Assembly (NCBI GenBank): GCA_946482115.1
Contig: CAMLQP010000069.1
Coordinates: 1 to 11,823 of the forward strand
Direction: 5' to 3'
From: an uncultured Comamonadaceae bacterium
GTDB lineage: Bacteria; Pseudomonadota; Gammaproteobacteria; Burkholderiales; Burkholderiaceae
DNA: 11,823 bases
Shown: in pieces, positions 5,802 to 11,823 of the stretch
Position numbering within the stretch: the stretch's first letter is position 1
How the letters are laid out: every line of letters begins with the position of its first letter
The notes under the pieces: model-generated
The model's input: the letters and a program-made list of their open reading frames with translations, nothing else
The model's database searches: none
What the model was told of the DNA's origin: nothing
Program-made: the position numbers and the translations under genes

Positions 5802-6900
5802 CCGCGGGCGCCGGGCGCCGCAGGAAATCCAGCAGCGCCCGGGCTGTCACGTCGTGGCCCGCAATGCCCCAGTGGGTGTTGTTCGGCAGGTAGACGTCCC
5901 GGGTGCCGGTGGCCACGGCCTGCTGCAGGGCCAGGTCCAGCCTGGGCACCAGATCGGGCAGCCGCTCGGCCAGCGCCGGCAGGCGGCTGGCCCCGCGCAG
6001 CACTTCATCCCGGAGCTGGGCCGCGTAGGCGGTGAGCTTGTCGGGCGCCACCATCAGCACGAAGCGGGTGCGGCCGTTGCGCTCCACCTTGGCGCGCGCG
6101 CCGTGGGCCAGGCAGGCCAGTCCGTCCAGCGTCACCCGGTCCCATTGCGCGGTCTTGTCGATGTCGGCGCGGAACACCAGCAGGGTGTCCGCGCGCGTGC
6201 TGGACAGCAGGTCGTCGCGCTGAAGGGCCAGGGCGCGGGCCTTGCCGGGTTGGAAATCCGTCCAGCGGCGCAGCAGCCCGTAGGCCAGGTGCTTGGCCGC
6301 GAACTCGGCCCGCACGTCCTGCCAGCCGGACCAGGTCTTGACGCGCTCCAGCGGCACGCGGCTGGCCGGCGGGCCTGTGGGCCGGTCCGGCAGCGCCACG
6401 GCGGGTGGGCGGGGCTGGCTGGCCGCCGCCGGGTCGCAGGTGGCCTGCTGCGCCAGCAGCTCGGGCAGCTGCCGCTCGACGATCTGCAGCACCACATAGG
6501 CTGGCGGGTGGTCGCGGTAGGCGGGCGAGGCCAGCAGCGTGTCAAGCCGGGTGTCGTAGATGTTGCGTGTCAGCACCGACAGGCCGGTGGCCTCGACCAG
6601 GGCGTTCTGCCACTGGTGCTGCGGCATGGCGACCGAAAAGGAGTCGCCGAGCACCACCACATCGAAGGGCCGGTCGTAGGCGCCCGTCTGGTACAGGACC
6701 CGGGAGTGGATGTGCTGCACGCCGTTCCAGCCGTGATCCTGCTCCGAGAAGGCGCCCACCCGGGTCAGGTCGCCGTCGACCGGCCCCAGGCGGATGGCCC
6801 AGCCGAACAGCAGGGCGCCCGGCAGCAGCACCAGCGTCACCAGGGCGCCGGCGAAACGGCGGTAGGCGCGGGTGTCAGAACTGGAAATAGAGGAACTCAC
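5719..6900 (-). CDS. SGNH/AlgJ-AlgX-like O-acetyltransferase partner of the MBOAT protein
   Basis: Predicted membrane-anchored periplasmic protein that would pass acetyl groups from the adjacent MBOAT protein to an exported glycan. Residues 15-36 form a signal anchor (FAGALVTLVLLPGALLFGW). GDSFS at 85-89 supplies the likely nucleophile S87, and LPNNTHWGIAGH at 338-349 holds the His-Trp block. Family members commonly read D-x-H-W there; this protein has N340-N341-T-H343-W, so the acidic partner appears to be Asn. The Ser block precedes the His block, as in ordinary SGNH hydrolases and opposite to AlgJ/AlgX. Residues 361-393 are an Ala/Pro/Thr tail encoded antisense to davA (83-bp overlap). Translation starts at a GTG (6900-6898), overlapping the MBOAT gene by 26 bp, which suggests coupling. 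The glycan is unknown; annotating this simply as AlgJ would be too specific. Confidence 0.75.
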   Translation of the reverse strand: MSSSISSSDTRAYRRFAGALVTLVLLPGALLFGWAIRLGPVDGDLTRVGAFSEQDHGWNGVQHIHSRVLYQTGAYDRPFDVVVLGDSFSVAMPQHQWQNALVEATGLSVLTRNIYDTRLDTLLASPAYRDHPPAYVVLQIVERQLPELLAQQATCDPAAASQPRPPAVALPDRPTGPPASRVPLERVKTWSGWQDVRAEFAAKHLAYGLLRRWTDFQPGKARALALQRDDLLSSTRADTLLVFRADIDKTAQWDRVTLDGLACLAHGARAKVERNGRTRFVLMVAPDKLTAYAAQLRDEVLRGASRLPALAERLPDLVPRLDLALQQAVATGTRDVYLPNNTHWGIAGHDVTARALLDFLRRPAPAVSATSPAGAPPAATPAGTGAAPAPAAR

Positions 6901-8365
6901 TCACGCCACCCATTTCCTTGAGGGACCACACCAGCAACACCACCGTGAACAGGAACCAGCGCAGGTTGGGCCGCCACTGCCAGCGCGCCGGCTGCGCGGA
7001 CGACTGCAGCGCGGGCCGGTGGTCGTGCAGCAGCTGCTGGGCGTTGGGCAGGGTCCAGACGACCAGCGCGCACAGCAGCAGCGCGTCGCGCAGCTTGCTG
7101 GCGCCGTCGCGCAGGCTGGCATAGACGGTCCAGCGGCTGTCATCCGCACCCAGGCCTGCCATTGCCTGCAGCAGGTGCCAGGCGCCGTCCAGCGTGTGGG
7201 CACGGAAGAACACCCAGGCCACGACCACGGCGAGGAACGTGAGCGCGACGCCCGGCACCCGGCCGAAGGGACCGGCGAACAGGGGGTCGCGCCCCAGGCC
7301 CTGCACCAGGAAGCGCCAGGCGTGGTTGATCATCAGGTACACGCCGTGCAGGGCGCCCCAGACGACGAACGTCCAGCCGGCGCCGTGCCACAGGCCGCCC
7401 AGCAGCATGGTCAGGAACAGGTTGAGGTGGCGCCGCGCCTTGCCGTGGCGGTTGCCGCCCAGGCTGATGTAGAGGTAATCGCGCAGGAAGCGCGACAGCG
7501 TCATGTGCCAGCGGCGCCAGAAGTCGATGATGCTGGCGGCCTTGTACGGCGAGTCGAAGTTGAGCGGCAGGCGGATGCCGAACAGCAGCGACAGGCCGAT
7601 GGCCATGTCGGAGTAGGCCGAGAAGTCGAAATAGAGCTGGAAGGTGTAGGCCAGCGCGCCGCCCCAGGCCTCCAGCGTGCCCAGCGCCTCGCCGCGCTCG
7701 GCGGCGTCGAACACCGGGCCGGCGAAGGGGCCGATGCCGTCCGCGATCAGCACCTTCTTGAACAGCCCGATGGCCAGCAGCGTGAGGCCCACGCTGAGGT
7801 GGCGGGGGTCGATGCGGTAGGTTTCGGCGGCGCCGAACTGGGGCATCATTTCCTTGTGGTGCAGCACCGGCCCGGCGATCAGGTGCGGGAAATAGGTGAC
7901 GAACAGCCCGTAGTGCAGGTAGTTGGCCTCGCGCACCTCGCCCCGGTAGGTGTCCACCAGGTAGGCGATCTGGGTGAAGGTGAAGAACGAGATGCCCAGC
8001 GGCAGGATCACGGCCTGCAGGGTCCAGGGCCAGCCCGTCACGGCTGCCACGCTGTCGACGAAGAAGTTGGCGTACTTGTAGTAGCCCAGCAGCAGCAGGT
8101 TGGCGCCCACGCTGGCCGCCAGCGCCAGGCGGCCGGCACGGGTCAGGGCGCCGCAGCGCACCAGCAGCCGGCCCGCCGCGTAGTTGAAGGTGATGGAGCC
8201 CAGCAGCAGCGCCAGGTAGCGCGCGTCCCAGGAGGCGTAGAAGACCAGTGACGCGCCGAACAGCCACGCGACGGCCGCCGGGCGGCTCAGCCGCCCCAGC
8301 AGCATGAAGCCCGCGAACGTGACGGGCAGGTAGATGAACAGGAAGACGTAGGAGTTGAACAGCAC
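6875..8365 (-). CDS. MBOAT-family O-acyltransferase, AlgI-like
   Basis: A 496-residue polytopic inner-membrane protein of the membrane-bound O-acyltransferase family. It is predicted to move acetyl groups across the membrane for O-acetylation of an exopolysaccharide or other surface glycan. Typical AlgI-family blocks are intact: LFNSYVFLF at the start, LPLGISFFTFTQIAYLVD (121-138), FPHLIAGP (159-166), YFDFSAYSDMAIG (245-257), DFWRRWHMTLSRFLRDYLYI (281-300, H287) and LLGGLWHGAGWTFVVWG (321-337) with the expected catalytic H327, and the C-terminus FLYFQF. Translation begins at a GTG (8365-8363), giving the canonical MLFNSYVF; no upstream start fits and no Shine-Dalgarno sequence is clear. It overlaps the SGNH gene by 26 bp and lies 63 bp after the c-di-GMP protein gene on the same strand. 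No glycan synthase is present, so the acceptor is unknown and alginate is not implied. Confidence 0.92.
   Translation of the reverse strand: MLFNSYVFLFIYLPVTFAGFMLLGRLSRPAAVAWLFGASLVFYASWDARYLALLLGSITFNYAAGRLLVRCGALTRAGRLALAASVGANLLLLGYYKYANFFVDSVAAVTGWPWTLQAVILPLGISFFTFTQIAYLVDTYRGEVREANYLHYGLFVTYFPHLIAGPVLHHKEMMPQFGAAETYRIDPRHLSVGLTLLAIGLFKKVLIADGIGPFAGPVFDAAERGEALGTLEAWGGALAYTFQLYFDFSAYSDMAIGLSLLFGIRLPLNFDSPYKAASIIDFWRRWHMTLSRFLRDYLYISLGGNRHGKARRHLNLFLTMLLGGLWHGAGWTFVVWGALHGVYLMINHAWRFLVQGLGRDPLFAGPFGRVPGVALTFLAVVVAWVFFRAHTLDGAWHLLQAMAGLGADDSRWTVYASLRDGASKLRDALLLCALVVWTLPNAQQLLHDHRPALQSSAQPARWQWRPNLRWFLFTVVLLVWSLKEMGGVSEFLYFQF
6906..6919 (-). promoter_or_regulatory. Ribosome binding region for the GTG start of the SGNH gene
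   Basis: On the - strand AAGGA (6919-6915) and GGGTGG (6911-6906) precede the GTG at 6900 by 14 and 5 nt. Both lie inside the last codons of the MBOAT gene. No in-frame ATG exists near enough to keep the membrane anchor, so the GTG is the best start. Confidence 0.5.
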
Positions 8366-8428
8366 GCCGGTTCGCGCAGCCGGTGGAGAAGGCCCCGAGT
8401 GTAGGCGACGCGCGCGCGCGGCCCGGGC
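8366..8428 (-). other. 63-bp gap before the MBOAT gene with a (CG)6 run
   Basis: The gap holds an alternating (CG)6 run (8409-8420) next to the palindrome GCCCGGGC (8421-8428), immediately after the stop of the PAS-GGDEF-EAL gene. There is no T-tract, so it does not read as an intrinsic terminator. A weak -10-like TACACT is present on the - strand without a -35. Read-through from the upstream gene into the MBOAT gene seems likely. Confidence 0.3.
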
Positions 8429-10558
8429 TCAGTCCAGGTCCAGCCGCCGGTCCTCCGCGACCAGCCGGGCGTAGGCGTCGGCCCCCAGCGGCGGGCTGAA
8501 CAGGTAGCCCTGCAGCTGGTCGCAGCCGAGCTGACGCAGGAAGCGCATCTGCTCGCGCGTCTCCACGCCCTCGGCCACGATTTCCTGGCGCAGCTGCTGC
8601 CCCATGGTGACGATGGCCTGGGCGATGGCGCAGTCGTTGGCTTCCTGCGGCACGCCGACCACGAAGGCGCGGTCGATCTTGAGCGTGGTGATGGGGAAGC
8701 GCTTGAGGTAGGACAGGCTGGAGTAGCCGGTGCCGAAGTCGTCGAGCGCGATCGACAGGCCCATGGCCACCAGCGCGTTCAGTATCGGCAGCACCTGTTC
8801 GGCGCCGCGCATCACCACGCTTTCGGTGATCTCGAGCTTGAGCTGCGAGGCGCGCACGCCGTGGCGCTGCAGCAGGGCCTCCATGCGCTGCGGCAGCTGC
8901 GCGTCCACCTGCCGCACCGACAGGTTGACCGCCACAGGGGGCATCTGCAGGCCGGCGTCGCTCCAGGCGCGGATCTGGCGGCAGGCTTCCTCCAGCACCC
9001 ATTCGCCCAGTTCGAGGATGAGGCGGGTTTCCTCGGCCACCGGGATGAAGTGGCCAGGCGGCACCAGCCCGTGCTGCGGGTGGTTCCAGCGGATCAGGGC
9101 CTCGGCGCCCGCGATGCGGCCGTTGCGCAGGCTGACCTTGGGCTGGTAGTGCAGCAGCAGCTCGTCGTGGGAGAGGCCGTGGCGCAGCTCGGTCTCGATG
9201 CGGAAGTGCTCGCTGGCGCGGCGGTTCATCTCGGCGCTGTAGAACAGCGGCACGTTGTCGCCCTGCTCGCGCGCGCGGCTGACCGCCATCTCGGCGCAGC
9301 GCAGCAGCGCGCTGGTGTCCAGGCCGTCCTCCGGGAACACCGAGATGCCCACGTGGGCGGTCACCTTGACGTCGCTGCCCGCCACACGCACCGGCGGCTC
9401 CAGCGCGGACAGCAGCTTGTGCGCGACGATGGCCGCGTGCTCGCGCTTTTGCACGTTGAGCAGCGCCACCACGAAGCGGTCGTGCGCGGTGCGCGCCAGC
9501 ACGTCCTGGTCGCGCAGACCGTGGCGCAGGCGCTGGCAGACCTCCACCAGCAGGCTGTCGGTGGCCTCGTGGCCGAGGCTGTCGTAGAGGAAGTCGATGC
9601 GCTGCAGCTGGACCACCAGCAGCGCGCCGTGGCTGCGGTTGCGCTGCACCGAAGTCAGGGCCTGGCCCACCAGCTGCTGCAGCAGCGAGCGGTTGGGCAC
9701 GCCGGTCACGCTGTCGAAGTTGGCCAGGCGGTGCAGCCGCGCCTCGGTTTCCTTGTGTTCGCTGATGTCGCTGAAGATGGAGAACGCGTGCGTCACCTCG
9801 CCGGCGTCGTTGCGCACCGCGCTGATGGAGACCGCCTGGGGGAACACCTCGCCGCCCTTGCGCCGGCCCACGATCTCGCCGCTCCAGGCGTAGTGGCCCT
9901 GCATCGCGTTGCGCACCTGCTCGCGGAAGGCGGCGTCGTGCCGGCCTGAGCGCAGCAGGTCAGGCGTCTTGCCGATGGCCTCGGCCGCGCTGAAGCCGGT
10001 GATGCGGGTGAAGGCCTGGTTGACCACCACGATGCGCTCGCTGGCGTCGGTGATCAGCACCCCCTGGCTGCTGTCCTCGATGATGCGCTGGTACAGGTGC
10101 AGCCGGTCGCTGTCGCTCAGGCCCTCGCGCAGTTCGTTGACCTGGGCCTGCAGCCCGAGCGGGAAGCCGGCCTCGTCCTTGAGCAGCGACAGCCGCAGCT
10201 GGGCGCTGAAGATCTCGCCGGATTTCTTGCGCCGGCGCACTTCCATGAACACGTCCTCGCCATCGGGCAGCCAGTCGGGCGGCGTCTCGTCCGCGTCGGC
10301 CGAGAGGAACAGCACGTGCCGGCCCAGCACCTCGTCGGCGCGGTAGCCGAACAGGCGCTCGGCCGCCTGGTTCCAGCCGGTGAGGTAGCCGGTCAGGTCC
10401 ATGGTCAGCACCGGCACCAGCGCCAGCGCCGCCTCGTGGGCCTGCTCCAGCGCCTGTTCCAGCCGCTCCAGCGCTTCGCGCGCCGGCTTGCCGCCCAGGT
10501 GGCGGGCCTGGCGCGCCAGCGCCAGCCATCGGGAGAGGTCGTCGGGCGTCTGCGGCAT
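8429..10558 (-). CDS. PAS-PAS-GGDEF(degenerate)-EAL c-di-GMP phosphodiesterase
   Basis: A 709-residue cytoplasmic signalling protein predicted to break down cyclic di-GMP. After a short helical stretch (24-46) come two PAS sensor domains, about 45-140 (GYLTGWNQAAERLFGYRADE) and 152-266 (ending in the PAC-like FSIFSDISEHK). A GGDEF domain spans about 277-440 (FDSVTGVPNRSLL), and an EAL domain about 455-700. The GGDEF signature reads AHDRF (358-362), so diguanylate cyclase activity is probably lost. The EAL site is complete: E486, N545, E576, D606-D607, K627, E663 and Q683. No membrane segment is seen. The ATG at 10558 lies two bases after the stop of the HDOD gene, so the pair is probably coupled. 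The frame stays open to 11401, but that part is an antiphase reading of the HDOD gene. The PAS ligand is unknown. Confidence 0.93.
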   Translation of the reverse strand: MPQTPDDLSRWLALARQARHLGGKPAREALERLEQALEQAHEAALALVPVLTMDLTGYLTGWNQAAERLFGYRADEVLGRHVLFLSADADETPPDWLPDGEDVFMEVRRRKKSGEIFSAQLRLSLLKDEAGFPLGLQAQVNELREGLSDSDRLHLYQRIIEDSSQGVLITDASERIVVVNQAFTRITGFSAAEAIGKTPDLLRSGRHDAAFREQVRNAMQGHYAWSGEIVGRRKGGEVFPQAVSISAVRNDAGEVTHAFSIFSDISEHKETEARLHRLANFDSVTGVPNRSLLQQLVGQALTSVQRNRSHGALLVVQLQRIDFLYDSLGHEATDSLLVEVCQRLRHGLRDQDVLARTAHDRFVVALLNVQKREHAAIVAHKLLSALEPPVRVAGSDVKVTAHVGISVFPEDGLDTSALLRCAEMAVSRAREQGDNVPLFYSAEMNRRASEHFRIETELRHGLSHDELLLHYQPKVSLRNGRIAGAEALIRWNHPQHGLVPPGHFIPVAEETRLILELGEWVLEEACRQIRAWSDAGLQMPPVAVNLSVRQVDAQLPQRMEALLQRHGVRASQLKLEITESVVMRGAEQVLPILNALVAMGLSIALDDFGTGYSSLSYLKRFPITTLKIDRAFVVGVPQEANDCAIAQAIVTMGQQLRQEIVAEGVETREQMRFLRQLGCDQLQGYLFSPPLGADAYARLVAEDRRLDLD

Positions 10559-10560
10559 GG

Positions 10561-11535
10561 TCAGGCGGTCACGTCCAGCATCCAGCGCAGCGCCTCGGCC
10601 TGCAACGCGTTGAACGTGGCGGCGTCCAGCCCCCGCCCGGCCAGCGAGGCGGCCAGCGCCGGGTGGTCGCCGGCCTCGGCCTGCTGCACCGCCAGCAGCA
10701 GGGCGCCGAGCTCGCCCTCCTGGCGCAGCAGGGCGGCTTGCACCGTGTCGCCCAGCGGCAGCGGCCGGAGCACCTCGGCCAGCGGCAGGCCGAACAGCAC
10801 GCCCAGCAGCGAGAACATGCCGGCCATGAAGGCCTGCTCCTGCCCGAGCCGGTCGTGGCCGCAGGCCTGGGCCAGCAGCTCCAGCATCCGGGCCCGCGTG
10901 GCCACGTTCGCCATCAGCATGGCGCTGCGCGGGTCGTCGTCGCGCGCGGCGAACAGCATCAGGTTGAGCCAGCGACGCAGCTGCTGGCGCCCCAGGATCA
11001 GGATGGCCTGGGCGAAGCTGGTGATCTCGCGCTCGCCGCCCATGGCCAGCGAATTGACCAGCCGCAGCAGGTGGTAGGACAGCGTGGCGTCCTGGCGCAG
11101 CACGGCCTCGATGTCGCGCGTGTCGGCGTCGGTGACGACCAGCTGCACCAGCTGCAGGGCGCGCGTGCGCGAGGCGGCCTGGCCCGACGAGGGCTTGCCC
11201 GGTGGCAGGCGGTACCAGCCACCGGCGATCCAGTCGCCGGCGCCGGCCTCGGCCGGGAAGGCGGCCTCGGCCCGCATCGGCTGCCCCGGTGGCAGCACGC
11301 GCAGCCCGGCATCGGCCGCGGCCTGCTGCAGCGCGGGGTCGAGCGCGGCGTGGGTGTCGGCGTCCAGCCAGCAGGGCATGGTGCCCGCCAGCGATCGCCA
11401 TTCCTCATGGGCCAGCAGGGCGGGCAGGGCGTCCTGGGGCGCCGGCCCCGGGTCGAGCCAGAGCGCGCGCGGCCGCTTCTGGTGGTCGGCCAGCCAAGTC
11501 AGGCGCACGGTCGCGGCGGTGGCGGTCACGTTCAT
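10561..11535 (-). CDS. HDOD-domain protein with a vestigial EAL-like N-terminal part
   Basis: A 324-residue cytoplasmic protein. The C-terminal two thirds (about 123-320) is an HDOD domain, a non-catalytic relative of HD phosphohydrolases found in signalling proteins. The diagnostic run is DIEAVLRQDATLSYHLLRLV then NSLAMG (141-166), followed by SFAQAILILGRQQLRRWLNL (173-192). Family members of the YuxH/CdgJ type carry a degenerate EAL domain before the HDOD part. Here the first 120 residues are too short for an EAL domain and lack its motifs, but DWIAGGWYRLPPGKPSSGQ (101-119) sits where FQGYFFARP normally joins the two halves. I infer a shrunken EAL remnant. The gene ends two bases before the PAS-GGDEF-EAL start, so the two products probably act together. 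Its start lies 67 bp after the preceding LysR stop. Partner function is inferred. Confidence 0.85.
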   Translation of the reverse strand: MNVTATAATVRLTWLADHQKRPRALWLDPGPAPQDALPALLAHEEWRSLAGTMPCWLDADTHAALDPALQQAAADAGLRVLPPGQPMRAEAAFPAEAGAGDWIAGGWYRLPPGKPSSGQAASRTRALQLVQLVVTDADTRDIEAVLRQDATLSYHLLRLVNSLAMGGEREITSFAQAILILGRQQLRRWLNLMLFAARDDDPRSAMLMANVATRARMLELLAQACGHDRLGQEQAFMAGMFSLLGVLFGLPLAEVLRPLPLGDTVQAALLRQEGELGALLLAVQQAEAGDHPALAASLAGRGLDAATFNALQAEALRWMLDVTA

Positions 11536-11602
11536 GCGGGCGGGTCCCAGGTGGCGTAAGCGTGGCGCATGTTACCGGGTTGCTCAGCTGTTGCGGGATT
11601 TT
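11536..11602 (-). other. 67-bp gap between the LysR-type gene and the HDOD gene
   Basis: The gap contains short direct repeats (GTGGCG around 11551-11566 and GTTGC around 11580-11595) but no intrinsic terminator, no good -35/-10 pair and no clear ribosome binding site for the HDOD start. It may be read through from the regulator gene. Confidence 0.3.
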
Positions 11603-11823
11603 TCAGCGCCCGGTCTGGCGCCAGAAATCGGGCTGGCCGTAGTGGTGCTTCAGGAAGTCGATCCACAGCCGCACCCGCAGCGGCAGGTGCTTGCGCTGCG
11701 GGAACACCGCGTAGATGCCGTTGGGCGGCGCGGCGAAGGCGTCGAGCACCGGCACCAGGCGGCCGGCGGCGATGTCGGCCTCCACCTCCCAGGTGCTGCG
11801 CCAGGCGATGCCGTAGCCGGCCA
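11603..11823 (-). CDS. LysR-type transcriptional regulator, C-terminal fragment (cut by the window edge)
   Basis: Only the last 73 or so codons are in view; the frame is open to the right edge, so the start and DNA-binding domain lie outside. The visible part reads AGYGIAWRSTWEV, then GRLVPVLDAFAAPPNGIYAVFPQRKHLPLRVRLWIDFL. It matches the end of the effector-binding domain of LysR-family regulators of the common proteobacterial group, in which the motif PxR-x-LPxRVRxFIDFL closes the domain. A GTG inside this stretch (11785) is not a true start. Target genes cannot be deduced: it could regulate genes to its right, or the HDOD operon downstream. The family call is good; the role is unknown. Confidence 0.8.
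   Translation of the reverse strand, partial: AGYGIAWRSTWEVEADIAAGRLVPVLDAFAAPPNGIYAVFPQRKHLPLRVRLWIDFLKHHYGQPDFWRQTGR

Noticed and set aside
8409..8428. The (CG)6 run plus GCCCGGGC as an intrinsic terminator between the phosphodiesterase and MBOAT genes.
   Set aside because: There is no T-run after it in the direction of transcription, and G/C-rich self-complementary runs are expected at this base composition.
7140..9002. A 620-residue open frame on the - strand across the MBOAT and EAL coding regions.
   Set aside because: Its composition is Arg/Ala/Gly/Pro-rich shadow sequence, while two recognised proteins are encoded in the other - strand frame at the same place.
10559..11401. The PAS-GGDEF-EAL reading frame stays open upstream to 11401, suggesting a much larger fusion protein of about 990 residues.
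   Set aside because: The extra part is Ala/Gly/Arg/Pro-rich with no domain, and the same bases encode the well-supported HDOD protein in another frame. The ATG at 10558 two bases after its stop is the natural start.
1..11823. Defence system, prophage, insertion sequence, tRNA or CRISPR array.
   Set aside because: No transposase, integrase, terminal repeats, regularly spaced repeats or tRNA-like cloverleaf were seen; all large frames belong to metabolic, transport or signalling families.

Overview
The window is dense, very GC-rich bacterial DNA with strong G/C preference at third codon positions, no RNA genes and no recognisable mobile elements. Gene content (a stand-alone EAL protein, an ArgP/LysE divergent pair, DavB/DavA, an HDOD protein and a PAS-GGDEF-EAL protein) and codon use suggest a betaproteobacterium of the Burkholderiales, most likely Comamonadaceae. 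That placement is an inference from style, not a database match. Almost every base is coding: the longest gaps are about 90-117 bp, and several neighbouring genes overlap.

Left part (1-1604, + strand): the end of an uptake operon of the NitT/TauT type (inner-membrane permease), followed after 16 bp by a short EAL-domain c-di-GMP phosphodiesterase. Middle part (1588-5801): a lysine-handling module. An ArgP-type LysR regulator on the - strand diverges from a LysE/ArgO-type basic amino acid exporter on the + strand. Downstream of the exporter come L-lysine 2-monooxygenase (DavB) and 5-aminovaleramidase (DavA), overlapping at ATGA. Together these genes could sense excess lysine or arginine, export it, or convert lysine to 5-aminovalerate. 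The divergent control region holds three dyad-symmetric sites and poorly codon-adapted sequence that may not be translated.

Right part (5719-11823, - strand, read right to left): the 3' end of a LysR-type regulator, an HDOD protein with what looks like a vestigial EAL half, a PAS-PAS-GGDEF-EAL protein (degenerate GGDEF, intact EAL), an AlgI-like MBOAT O-acyltransferase and its SGNH/AlgJ-like periplasmic partner. The spacing (2-bp gap, 63-bp gap, 26-bp overlap) fits one transcription unit linking c-di-GMP breakdown to O-acetylation of an unidentified exported glycan.

I do not see a clear-cut new system. The points most worth a second look are the compact lysine export/catabolism module with its divergent operator region, the coupled HDOD/phosphodiesterase pair attached to a glycan-acetylation pair, and the SGNH partner, which has Asn where the family motif usually has the catalytic Asp and a low-complexity tail running antisense into davA.
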